A stretch of DNA of 23,565 nucleotides, taken from NCBI GenBank assembly GCA_903872785.1, contig CAIQLZ010000047.1, positions 1-23,565 on the forward strand, read 5' to 3'. Within the stretch, counting starts at the first letter, position 1. Every line of letters begins with the position of its first letter. This DNA comes from Candidatus Levyibacteriota bacterium (lineage in GTDB: Bacteria > Patescibacteriota > Microgenomatia > Levybacterales > UBA12049). A program made the translations under genes and the position numbers. This document shows positions 1 through 7,164 of the stretch, one piece after another. The notes beneath the pieces are model-generated. The model had not been told where the DNA came from. It saw only the letters and a program-made list of their open reading frames with translations, and made no database searches.

Positions 1-119
1 CAAAATTCTCGACTAGAGTTGCATTTATTACTTTTGATGATCCGGATTCTTATGTCACTATACGTCATCCCTATTTTTCTTAGATCAACTGCTCTTTGCC
101 TATCAATAACTCTTGCCAT
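1..119 (-). CDS. Partial helix-turn-helix protein (N-terminus only)
   Basis: Reading leftward from an ATG at 117-119, the frame is open to the window edge and gives 39 residues beginning MARVIDRQRAVDLRKIGMTY. The basic pattern of an R-Q-R-A helix followed by a K-I-G-M-T-Y-S-D-I-R turn is the usual opening of short helix-turn-helix domains in recombinase-like and homing-endonuclease-like proteins. A TAAAAT sequence at 125-130 lies 5 nt before the ATG, matching the near-leaderless spacing seen elsewhere in the window, but no -35 is evident. After about residue 27 the expected recognition helix is not obvious in this frame; the adjacent frame gives S-K-x-x-x-x-T-L, closer to the usual S-K-S-T-L, so a frameshift is possible. 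Function beyond DNA binding cannot be assigned. Confidence 0.4.
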   Translation of the reverse strand, partial: MARVIDRQRAVDLRKIGMTYSDIRIRIIKSNKCNSSREF

Positions 120-204
120 ATTCAATTTTAATGAACCTTAGAATAGATATTACTCAAACCTAATTTAGTAGTACGAAAATGTGGAGTTTTTGTCAAGAGA
201 TGAA

Positions 205-2568
205 TTATAACCTAGCTCTTTGGGAAATTATAGCTTCTACTGCGACTACGCTTTTCCCATACTTAAGTCTTGATAATTCCCGAACCAATTCCGCCACTCT
301 TGGATTGGCTAATTTTTTTTCAAGATTCATATCGCGGGTCAAATCCATGGAAAATGGAGTAACCGGCTCACCACCGACAATTGTTTTGACATACGTATTG
401 TATCTCTCGACATTAATTAAGTCCGCTTCTGTAAAAACCGGCTGAAATTCATGTTGCAGATAATTTGCATCTGTCACTCCGACCCTGAAAGCAACCAGAC
501 TCCCTACATTTCCGAAAATAGCATTTTTAACTTCTTCCTCCATTTGTCCGATAAACTGATTGGCTACGATTAAATTAAGTTTGTATTTTCGTGCTTCTGA
601 CAGAATCTGGGCAAAGTCAGGTGTGGCAAAATTCTGAAACTCATCAACATAAAGAAAAAAATCACGTCTTAAGTCTTTTGCCATGTCTTGCCTGCTCATT
701 GCCGCAACCAAAATTTTCGGAACCAAGACAAGACCTAAGAATTGAGAGTTCTCTTCGCCGATTTTCCCTTTAGCTAAATTTATCAAAAGAATTTTCCCTT
801 CATCCATAACTTTTCGGAAATCAAACGAGCTGTCTGATTGTCCGATAATATTTCTGATCATCTTATTGGTAACGAATCTTCCGAATTTAGAAACTATGTA
901 ATCCAAAACTTCGGATTTATGAAAATCGGATGTCTGGGCAATTTGATCTGTCCAATAACGTCTGATAATCGGATCTTCGACTTTAGGTAAAAGTTCCTGT
1001 ACATAATTTGCATCAGTTAAAACACGCACAACTTCAACAAAAGTAGCTCCCTTTTCATACATAACCGTTAACATTGCGTTACGGATTGCATGCTCAAATC
1101 GGGGCCCGATAATACCTGTTTTATTGGGGTCAAAAAGCTTATACATAAGGCCAATAATTGATGAGGCAACATAATGCTTCTGCTCTTCGGTATGGGCTTC
1201 CAACATATTAAAGCCCATCGGACGAGCTGTGTCGGCCGGATCAAAAAGAATAACGTCTTCCGCTCTTTTTGGCGGAATTAGTAATAAAATATCATCAATT
1301 AAATCTCCGTGAGGATCAATAACCGCTAAGCCCTGACCGTTTCGGATATCCTGCATAATCATATCTTTAAGAAACTCCGTCTTCCCCGTGCCGGTTTTTC
1401 CAATAATATACATGTGCCTTCTTCTGTCATCGATGTCCATATAAACCGGCTTTGCCAATCCTCTGTAGGTACTTTTACCCAAATATAGTCCCGAAGTTGG
1501 GATTGTTGCCGGAGCAGGAGCTCTTTTGGCATTCATCCAGAAAATATTTGGAGTCGTCACTGATTTATTTGGAAAATGAAAAACAGTTGCCAGTTCCTCA
1601 CTGGTTAAAATTGAGGTTTTTCCCATCATCGGCATATATCTATAAATAAAGTCATTCATAAACATGCCCTTAAGTCTATATTTGCCTTTCTTAAATGAAT
1701 TAATTCCCTCAAACTGGCTAAATATACTGACAATGTTGCCCAGATGAATTTCGGCAGATTCTTTAGAAGTTGAGGAAACAACAATTCTTATTACGGTTTC
1801 AAATCCCGGCTTGCTGATTTTATTTTCAATTCCTTCCAATTCTTTGGCATCTGAAGAATACTTAGCTGTTTCCGGATTTGATTCTGTTTTTTTAGTTTTG
1901 GTAAGGTAATTTCTTCCACGCTTTTTCCAATTTGAATTAGCCGGAGCAATTAAGACTTGGATGGCAGCGCCTTCTCCCTCCACCATTTTGGCAAGAACCG
2001 ATGTAATTGAAGATAAAGAATCTGTCGGTAAATCCTTGTAAGCTTTTATTGGCAGATAGTCTTCCGACTTAAGCTGCAAAGAAGTAAAAGCAACCTTTCC
2101 CTCCCGCGAAAAAATATTGTACTCATTTCCGATCACCATGCTTCCCCTATTGGTAGTTTCACTGTTTACAATTTTTATCTCGGCATCCGGATATGCGCCG
2201 TTAATTTGTTTTTCGACCAAATCCGTCAATTTTTTCGGTGTATGCACGTAAAAACGGATATCCCCCGGCATTCCGACTATTTCAAAAGATAAATGCGGCG
2301 GGGATTTTAATAAACCCCCTTTGCCGATAGCCGAAAGGGAGGAAAATAATTGTTCTGCCGTATCTATTTTTATTTCGTTGTCCCGCGGAAGAGCCACCTG
2401 CAGCAAAACCGACTCAAGAGAAATTCTTTCTCTTCCTCTATTTTTATACCAAATGATTAACAATTTTCCCAGATAAAACAAGACAGCGCTTAAAAAGATT
2501 AGGGCAAAAGCAAATAAAACTAAATTAATCAGGTTTGACGTAATATTTTCAAGTGAAAAATTTTGCAT
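205..2568 (-). CDS. VirD4/TraG-like (HerA/DUF87 superfamily) membrane-anchored ATPase
   Basis: A 787-residue P-loop ATPase of the kind that couples DNA or protein substrates to type IV secretion/conjugation machines. Residues about 13-35 form one hydrophobic segment, followed by a basic stretch (WYKNRGRER), so the bulk is cytoplasmic. Walker A is GKTGTGKT at 390-397, followed by a second beta-strand motif AVIDPHGDLIDDILLLIP. The Walker B-like strand is FLYVDEF, followed by FQNFATPDFAQILSEARKY and a LIVANQF strand, as in the TraG/VirD4 group. The N-terminal 350 residues are an accessory domain without a family I can name. It starts 4 nt after the stop of the 131-aa gene and is probably co-transcribed with it. 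A VirB4-like ATPase lies on the other side of the origin. Family assignment is firm; substrate and partners are not known. Confidence 0.8.
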   Translation of the reverse strand: MQNFSLENITSNLINLVLFAFALIFLSAVLFYLGKLLIIWYKNRGRERISLESVLLQVALPRDNEIKIDTAEQLFSSLSAIGKGGLLKSPPHLSFEIVGMPGDIRFYVHTPKKLTDLVEKQINGAYPDAEIKIVNSETTNRGSMVIGNEYNIFSREGKVAFTSLQLKSEDYLPIKAYKDLPTDSLSSITSVLAKMVEGEGAAIQVLIAPANSNWKKRGRNYLTKTKKTESNPETAKYSSDAKELEGIENKISKPGFETVIRIVVSSTSKESAEIHLGNIVSIFSQFEGINSFKKGKYRLKGMFMNDFIYRYMPMMGKTSILTSEELATVFHFPNKSVTTPNIFWMNAKRAPAPATIPTSGLYLGKSTYRGLAKPVYMDIDDRRRHMYIIGKTGTGKTEFLKDMIMQDIRNGQGLAVIDPHGDLIDDILLLIPPKRAEDVILFDPADTARPMGFNMLEAHTEEQKHYVASSIIGLMYKLFDPNKTGIIGPRFEHAIRNAMLTVMYEKGATFVEVVRVLTDANYVQELLPKVEDPIIRRYWTDQIAQTSDFHKSEVLDYIVSKFGRFVTNKMIRNIIGQSDSSFDFRKVMDEGKILLINLAKGKIGEENSQFLGLVLVPKILVAAMSRQDMAKDLRRDFFLYVDEFQNFATPDFAQILSEARKYKLNLIVANQFIGQMEEEVKNAIFGNVGSLVAFRVGVTDANYLQHEFQPVFTEADLINVERYNTYVKTIVGGEPVTPFSMDLTRDMNLEKKLANPRVAELVRELSRLKYGKSVVAVEAIISQRARL

Positions 2569-2572
2569 AATT

Positions 2573-2968
2573 TTAAATCCCCAATGCTTTCATTATTTTT
2601 TTTATTAATCCTGCAAGCCATTTTCCTGAATCGTCGCTTGGACCTGTTTTTAGTTTGTCTTCTATTTCTTTTTCCGACATTGGATACTGAATTGGCTTTG
2701 AAGGCGTAGTGAAAACAGGAATTGATGATCCTGAATGTTGAATGTCAACAGCCTGTGTCAAATCAGGTCTGTCTTTTTTTTCCTCAATTCCTATGTCCTT
2801 AAGTTCTTGATCTATGCTATGTGTCACTTCTGATCCCGCTGGCTTTAATTCAGGCAAACCCGCGCTAGGTTCAATTTCCTTATTCAAAGAACCCTGAGGC
2901 GTAACTACACCACCTGAAACAGGATTTGAAACGGGATTTTGATCCAAAACTTTTACGTCACCATTCAT
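2573..2968 (-). CDS. Hypothetical disordered protein preceding the VirD4-like ATPase
   Basis: A 131-residue protein I do not recognise. It is rich in Pro, Ser, Gly, Glu and Lys (for example NPVSNPVSGGVV and PSAGLPELKPAG), has no signal peptide or membrane segment, and is probably mostly unstructured. The last ~15 residues (KWLAGLIKKIMKALGI) would form a basic amphipathic helix able to lie on a membrane or bind a partner. The stop is 4 nt before the ATG of the VirD4-like ATPase, so the two are probably translated from one mRNA and may act together. The start is the ATG at 2966-2968, with no clear Shine-Dalgarno. A role as an adaptor for the ATPase is only a guess from context. Confidence 0.65.
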   Translation of the reverse strand: MNGDVKVLDQNPVSNPVSGGVVTPQGSLNKEIEPSAGLPELKPAGSEVTHSIDQELKDIGIEEKKDRPDLTQAVDIQHSGSSIPVFTTPSKPIQYPMSEKEIEDKLKTGPSDDSGKWLAGLIKKIMKALGI

Positions 2969-2976
2969 ACACAGTG

Positions 2977-3007
2977 CCCCGAGGGGTATATTTATGATAT
3001 CACAAAT
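2977..3007 (-). promoter_or_regulatory. Candidate promoter with operator-like dyads before the 131-aa gene
   Basis: Read on the minus strand there is an extended -10, TGATATCAT (TATCAT at 2994-2999), without a good -35. It lies inside an 18-bp near-perfect palindrome centred on GATATC (2990-3007, one mismatched pair). Just downstream is a second dyad, CCCC-GA-GGGG (2977-2986), between the presumed transcription start and the ATG. Two symmetric elements around a promoter suggest protein binding, but nothing here proves it. Confidence 0.35.
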
Positions 3008-3077
3008 ACATGACGCGATAACACTATGTCGATAAAGATTAAATTTTCCAGAGTTGTGAAATCAGATGTTCTTCCGG

Positions 3078-4331
3078 CTAACTGACGAATCTTTTCTTAA
3101 ATTTCATTAAGTCTTTGTAGGTTACCGCCCCGATCAACCTCTTATTTCCATTAACGATCGGTATTGCACGAAAATCATATTTTGTAAAGATTTCCGCTGC
3201 TTCCTTGTAAGTATTCTTGGGCTGCAATATTTCCATATTTTTTATCATAATTTCTTCAAGCGTTGCCGTTTCCGCTACCTCAAGAAGCTCTTTAATATCA
3301 ATAACTCCGATCAATTGTTCGTTATCATTAATAACGTACAAATACATTGTGACGTCCTTGTGTCTTGCAAGGCTGGCATAAGAATCCTGAATGTTTCTGA
3401 CAAGTTCATTTTTAGAGCATTTTATGATCTTTTTTGTTGCAAGATTTTCTACATGCTGTTCTTGTTTTTCAAGTATCGCTTGTACTTTATTTTTTGTATC
3501 ATCATCCAAGAGATATACTAGCGGATGAGAAATGTCTCTCGGAAGTGAAGCAAGAATATCGGCAATTTGTCCGGGAGTCATTAAATCAAAAAGCTCTAAT
3601 GTTTTTTCCTTCGTTAAAGACTCCACTATGCTGCGCTGTAAACTTGGATCAACAGCTTCTAAAGTTTGAGATGCTTGCGATAAAGTTAATTGCTTAAAAA
3701 TCGTTGATCTTTGCTCATAGGTCATTTCCTCAAGCATGCGAGCCAAGTCAATCGGATGAATTGCCGATAAATTCTCTTTTAAGACATTAAGCTTAATGTC
3801 TCCTTTAAACGGGGTCATGCCTGTAGGTAGGGGTTGAATAAAATTCCATGAAATAGATTTTTCCTGCATACGTCCTGCAAAAGCATGTAGAATTTTTGCA
3901 AGAGCTTTCAAACCAAGGCGTTTGAGCATTCGGGATTTGCCTAAATCAACATCAACAATGAAAAGCTTGTTTTCCCTATAAATAAGACGAATATCATAGG
4001 CAATTTCCACTTCTCTATCCTTTATGTCAATAATGCGCTTATCAATTACCTGATCCTTTAAAAGCACATCATGATCAGTCGGATCAATTTCATAATCTTT
4101 TACATTATCTATGGCTACTTTTATCTCCTGGCTGCTAAATGAAGGGACAAGTTTCCAAGGAATAAATAATGACGGGTCTCCAAATCTTCGTAAAACAAGA
4201 ATGTGTTCTATTTGTCCTTCCTTTTTTTCCACATGAATAGCAAGATCGGAAAGTCGACCAATTTTTTTGCCGTTTAACATAACCTTTGTCCCAATAAGGT
4301 CTGTTAAATAATAATGTTGTATTTGTGTCAT
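3078..4331 (-). CDS. Soluble PRC-barrel / MgtE_N / CBS-pair protein (orphan Mg sensor module)
   Basis: A 417-residue protein resembling the cytosolic half of the MgtE magnesium channel but with no membrane domain. Residues ~8-75 and ~88-140 look like two PRC-barrel-type beta domains (short strands around GTKVMLNGKKIGRLSDL and VIDKRIIDIKDREVEI). Residues ~187-290 match the MgtE N-terminal superhelix (HPIDLARMLEEM, EQRSTIFKQL, GQIADILASLPRD), and 300-412 is a CBS pair (second repeat ends IVNGNKRLIGAVTYKDLMK). In MgtE, the MgtE_N and CBS domains sense cytosolic Mg2+ and gate the pore. It is the last gene of a tight operon led by an NRAMP-family transporter, with an 8-nt gap to the 67-aa gene upstream. 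I infer that it regulates that transporter in response to Mg2+ or a nucleotide. Domain calls are fairly firm; the role is inferred. Confidence 0.8.
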   Translation of the reverse strand: MTQIQHYYLTDLIGTKVMLNGKKIGRLSDLAIHVEKKEGQIEHILVLRRFGDPSLFIPWKLVPSFSSQEIKVAIDNVKDYEIDPTDHDVLLKDQVIDKRIIDIKDREVEIAYDIRLIYRENKLFIVDVDLGKSRMLKRLGLKALAKILHAFAGRMQEKSISWNFIQPLPTGMTPFKGDIKLNVLKENLSAIHPIDLARMLEEMTYEQRSTIFKQLTLSQASQTLEAVDPSLQRSIVESLTKEKTLELFDLMTPGQIADILASLPRDISHPLVYLLDDDTKNKVQAILEKQEQHVENLATKKIIKCSKNELVRNIQDSYASLARHKDVTMYLYVINDNEQLIGVIDIKELLEVAETATLEEIMIKNMEILQPKNTYKEAAEIFTKYDFRAIPIVNGNKRLIGAVTYKDLMKFKKRFVS

Positions 4332-4339
4332 TTTTATAA

Positions 4340-4543
4340 TTAGTGTCCGCTAACAATTGTAAAAAATTTATAAAATAAAAGTATCATAAGAGTAAACAAA
4401 TAAATACGTAGGGTAAGCAAGGCTATTTTTACACCCTTGGTCATTTTAATTCGTGGAGTTTTATATCTTACATTTATTTCGCGTATTGTTTCAAGCCAAG
4501 ACTGAAAGACATTTTTTAATTGATTGCTAAGATTAATAGACAT
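4340..4543 (-). CDS. Small single-helix membrane protein between transporter and sensor
   Basis: A 67-residue protein of unknown family. Residues ~39-63 (KIALLTLRIYLFTLMILLFYKF) form one transmembrane helix. The preceding segment is strongly basic (R26, K28, R31, K33, K36), so the N-terminus should be cytoplasmic with only a few residues outside. It starts 4 nt after the transporter stop and ends 8 nt before the MgtE_N/CBS gene, so it belongs to the same transcription unit. There is no Shine-Dalgarno, so translation probably depends on coupling. It could be a small accessory subunit linking the NRAMP protein to the soluble sensor; that is inference from position and topology. The tight fit between genes and the clear topology support it being real. 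Confidence 0.65.
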   Translation of the reverse strand: MSINLSNQLKNVFQSWLETIREINVRYKTPRIKMTKGVKIALLTLRIYLFTLMILLFYKFFTIVSGH

Positions 4544-4547
4544 AATA

Positions 4548-5828
4548 TTATTTTACAAAATTAAGCAAATTTGGAAATAATGTTTCAAGACCATACAATG
4601 TTGATAATACAATTATCACTATTACAATCCCAATATTTACAATATTATCAAAAAATCTGTTTTTATATTTTCCCATTGTTTCTTCATCATTTAGCAAAAG
4701 GATTAGAAAGACAAGTGCTGCCGGTAAAAGAGTTACTGCAATAACCTGAACAAAAAGAGTAATTAAAACGAGGGGTGCTCCAGGAATAAGAACAATTGTT
4801 CCGGCAAAAAGAATGGTAAGGGTTAAATATGCATAAAACCATGGTGCTTCTCTTACTTTATGGTTCAAGGAATGAGCCCAACCAAAAACCTCTCCAAATG
4901 CCCACGATGATGCTAAAGAAATACAAATCGCACCAAGAAATCCTGCATCAAAAAGCCCGATTGCCACAAATGTACCAACCCATTGATTAATCGGCATAAG
5001 CTTAATGGCTGCTTGCGCTGCACTTTGGACATTTACGCCATAAAGTAATTTTCCCGTTATAGCAACTAAAAACACTGCAACAATAACTGTTCCCATTGCT
5101 CCAATTGCAGTATCAACTTTTCCAAACGGTACATCTTTTTCCTGCATTTTTTTATCCACAACCGTACTTTGCTGAAAAAAGAGCATCCACGGAGCAATAG
5201 TCGTACCAATATTTGCCATTAAAAGAAAGAAAAGGTCATTAGTTAATCCACCCTTTGGCAAATGAGGAATAAAACTATTGTATAAAATGTCCCGCACTGA
5301 TGGGTGAATTAAAAATGCAGCGGGAACATAAATAAGATTAATCAGACAGAAAAAAAGAGCTAACTTTTCCCACCTCCAATATCTTCCTTGAGCCACCATA
5401 AAAATCATCAAAGCCCAAACAATAAGAATGGTTATAATTGGCGGGATATGGAAGATACTCATTGCAGCAGTCATACCGATAAATTCGGTAATCATGGTAA
5501 GCCAATCAACTATCACAAGGTCTAGAAGCGAAAACCATCCCCAAAAGGAACCAAATGCATCAAAAATAGCCTCAGCATGTCCCCTCTTCGTTACTGCTCC
5601 AAGACGAACCGTCATTTCCTGAACAAAATAGGCAACCGGACCCAACAGTACCAAAAACCACATCAGAGAATATCCATATTTTGATCCTGTTACAGCATAA
5701 GTGGTAATTCCTCCTGCATCATTATCAGCAACCATGACAATAATTCCAGGACCGGCAACCATTAAGAAAACCTGAATCGCTCTAATTACACGGTGAAATT
5801 TATAATAGAATCTGGCAAAAATACCCAT
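4548..5828 (-). CDS. NRAMP-family transporter with non-canonical metal site (NRMT-like, probable Mg2+)
   Basis: A 426-residue, 11-helix-type membrane protein of the NRAMP (SLC11) superfamily. Helix 1 begins AGPGIIVMVADNDAGG: the usual D-P-G-N metal-binding motif reads D37-A-G-G40. In helix 6 the usual M-P-H motif is A212-P213-W214 within NIGTTIAPWMLFF. Canonical manganese/iron NRAMPs rely on the helix-6 methionine sulfur to select transition metals; its loss is described for the NRAMP-related magnesium transporters (NRMT). With an MgtE-type sensor protein in the same operon, Mg2+ (or another hard divalent ion) is the likely substrate. Start: ATG at 5826-5828 has no Shine-Dalgarno but lies 2 nt after the stop of a possible leader ORF. 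A long structured leader precedes it. Family call firm; substrate inferred. Confidence 0.85.
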   Translation of the reverse strand: MGIFARFYYKFHRVIRAIQVFLMVAGPGIIVMVADNDAGGITTYAVTGSKYGYSLMWFLVLLGPVAYFVQEMTVRLGAVTKRGHAEAIFDAFGSFWGWFSLLDLVIVDWLTMITEFIGMTAAMSIFHIPPIITILIVWALMIFMVAQGRYWRWEKLALFFCLINLIYVPAAFLIHPSVRDILYNSFIPHLPKGGLTNDLFFLLMANIGTTIAPWMLFFQQSTVVDKKMQEKDVPFGKVDTAIGAMGTVIVAVFLVAITGKLLYGVNVQSAAQAAIKLMPINQWVGTFVAIGLFDAGFLGAICISLASSWAFGEVFGWAHSLNHKVREAPWFYAYLTLTILFAGTIVLIPGAPLVLITLFVQVIAVTLLPAALVFLILLLNDEETMGKYKNRFFDNIVNIGIVIVIIVLSTLYGLETLFPNLLNFVK

Positions 5829-5830
5829 TT

Positions 5831-5878
5831 TTAAATTAATAAATTATTTCCAATAAAAAAGAGAAAATCAAGTTTCAT
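5831..5878 (-). CDS. Possible 15-codon leader ORF upstream of the NRAMP-like gene
   Basis: ATG at 5876-5878 opens a frame of 15 codons (MKLDFLFFIGNNLLI) ending in TAA only 2 nt before the transporter ATG. A GAGG sequence lies just 2 nt upstream of this ATG, closer than is usual for a Shine-Dalgarno, and sits in the 3' arm of the hairpin at 5882-5904. If translated, it could couple ribosome flow to the transporter start, as short leader peptides do for some Mg2+ transporter genes. It could equally be chance in AT-rich sequence. Confidence 0.3.
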   Translation of the reverse strand: MKLDFLFFIGNNLLI

Positions 5879-5881
5879 TTC

Positions 5882-5968
5882 CTCAAACATTTTATTTATT
5901 TGAGAAAAGACCTGTCCTCTATCAGGACTGCCCATGATGCGGCCCGGTCGAAACCTGTCTTCTCTTAC
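5882..5968 (-). promoter_or_regulatory. Structured 5' leader RNA of the NRAMP-like operon (candidate riboswitch, unassigned class)
   Basis: Reading the minus strand from the predicted transcription start (~5968): GAGAAGAC (5964-5957) pairs with the segment 5911-5902 (8 bp, 2-nt bulge) to close a domain. Inside are a 3-bp GGT/ACC hairpin with a TTCG tetraloop (5955-5946) and a 5-bp GTCCT/AGGAC hairpin (5928-5914), joined by a G/C-rich single-stranded segment that contrasts with the AT-rich surroundings. The 3' arm of the closing stem overlaps CTCAAA (5904-5899), which can instead pair perfectly with TTTGAG (5887-5882), so the two stems exclude each other. The second stem would mask the GAGG before the leader ORF. 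I could not match it to M-box, yybP-ykoY, NiCo or fluoride riboswitch patterns from memory. Regulation by a metal ion is inferred from the genes downstream. Confidence 0.5.
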
Positions 5969-5975
5969 TGATTTT

Positions 5976-6004
5976 ACCGTACTGCTTTTAATTTTGCTTG
6001 TCAA
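5976..6004 (-). promoter_or_regulatory. Promoter of the NRAMP-like operon
   Basis: On the minus strand a consensus -35 TTGACA (6004-5999) is followed after 17 nt by TACGGT (5981-5976), a weak -10 that keeps the first TA and last T. Transcription would start near 5968, immediately before the closing stem of the leader RNA and about 140 nt before the transporter ATG. A strong -35 with a weak -10 and a long leader suits a regulated gene. Confidence 0.5.
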
Positions 6005-6135
6005 TAAGCAATCAATAAAATGTTCTTAATTCAATGCATATCACGGAAGCCCTCCAATTCAGATCTAAGAATGATATTCTATAAAAATGTAAAAAGAACT
6101 TGACTTACTAGAAAAGGAGAAAGCAAGATTTTAAT
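6005..6135. other. Intergenic sequence with nothing recognised
   Basis: This is the rest of the 307-base gap between ruvB and the NRAMP-like gene. I see no open frame of note, no tRNA and no terminator with a T-run. Only short AT-rich dyads are present, such as AGAAT-GAT-ATTCT near 6067-6079 and AGATT-AA-AATCT near 6127. Confidence 0.5.
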
Positions 6136-7164
6136 CTAAACTAATTTTCGTTGATTATCTTTTGTATATTTTTTACCTAAGTGTTCGTAGGCGGATTTTG
6201 TTGCGACTCGACCCGACTTGGTTCTTTTTAAAAATCCAAGCTGCAATAAATAAGGCTCTACAACTTCCTCCACTGTTCCAATATCTTCAGATATTGACGC
6301 TGCAATTGTCTCAACTCCAACCGGTCCTCCTCCGTATTTTTCGATAATATTTTTTAAATACCGCCTATCCAAGCTGTCCAGACCAAACGGATCAACACCC
6401 AATAAATCCAATGCCTGAACAATGTTTACTTTATCAATGTCTCCCCCTGCCTTAACTTGAGCATAATCTCTGGCGCGTTTCAGAAGTTTCAAGGCAATCC
6501 TCGGTGTTCCCCTGGCTCTTTTGGCAATTTCTTTGATACTTTCTTGATCTACTTTTACTTTTAATTTTTTCGCCCCATTTGCAATTATGATTTCCAACTC
6601 TAATGGTGAATAAAAATTTAATCTGTGAACCAATCCAAATCTGTCTCTTAAAGGTGCTGACATCAATCCTATTCTGGTTGTTGCGCCAATAATGGTAAAT
6701 TGAGGAAGATCAAGTCTTAAGCTTTTGGCTGACGGCCCTTTTCCTAAAATAATATCTAAGGCATAATCCTCCATCGCAGGGTAAAGCGTTTCTTCAACCA
6801 CTTTATTAAGCCTGTGAATCTCATCAATAAAAAGAATGTCTCCTTTTTCCAAATTTGTAAGAATTGAGGCTAAATCTCCCGCCCTTTCTATTGCCGGACC
6901 GGAAGTTACCCGAATATTAGTATTCATTTCTTTGGCGATTAAATGAGCCAGTGTTGTTTTGCCAAGTCCGGGCGGGCCGTACAAAAGCACATGCTCTATG
7001 GCTTCTTTTCTTTTTTTAGATGCGGTTATTGTAATTTTCAATGATTCTTTTATTGAGGACTGTCCATGAAATTCACTCCATTCTTTTACCCGAAGCGACG
7101 TAAATAACGCCTCTTCTTCAGGGCTAATACTTTCAATTGCCGTTTTTTTTATTTTTTTATTCAT
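6136..7164 (-). CDS. ruvB: Holliday junction branch migration ATPase RuvB
   Basis: RuvB forms hexameric rings that pump DNA through the RuvA-bound Holliday junction during recombinational repair. The 342-residue product has normal length. Walker A is GPPGLGKTT at 63-71, Walker B is LFIDEIHRLN (D114, E115), and the sensor/arginine-finger region reads GATTRIGLMSAPLRDRFG. The C-terminal winged helix (GGPVGVETIAASISEDIGTVEEVVEPYL) is complete. The ATG overlaps the ruvA stop (ATGA), so the two are translationally coupled. The first ~25 residues are a short lineage-specific extension. Identification is secure. Confidence 0.97.
   Translation of the reverse strand: MNKKIKKTAIESISPEEEALFTSLRVKEWSEFHGQSSIKESLKITITASKKRKEAIEHVLLYGPPGLGKTTLAHLIAKEMNTNIRVTSGPAIERAGDLASILTNLEKGDILFIDEIHRLNKVVEETLYPAMEDYALDIILGKGPSAKSLRLDLPQFTIIGATTRIGLMSAPLRDRFGLVHRLNFYSPLELEIIIANGAKKLKVKVDQESIKEIAKRARGTPRIALKLLKRARDYAQVKAGGDIDKVNIVQALDLLGVDPFGLDSLDRRYLKNIIEKYGGGPVGVETIAASISEDIGTVEEVVEPYLLQLGFLKRTKSGRVATKSAYEHLGKKYTKDNQRKLV

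Noticed and set aside
5152..5160. Perfect DnaA box TTATCCACA inside the NRAMP-like gene
   Set aside because: A lone site 13 kb from the origin within coding sequence; chance is the simplest explanation.
5902..5964. M-box or yybP-ykoY riboswitch before the NRAMP-like gene
   Set aside because: The folded part is only ~65 nt and lacks the conserved loops of either class as I know them; kept as an unassigned structured leader.
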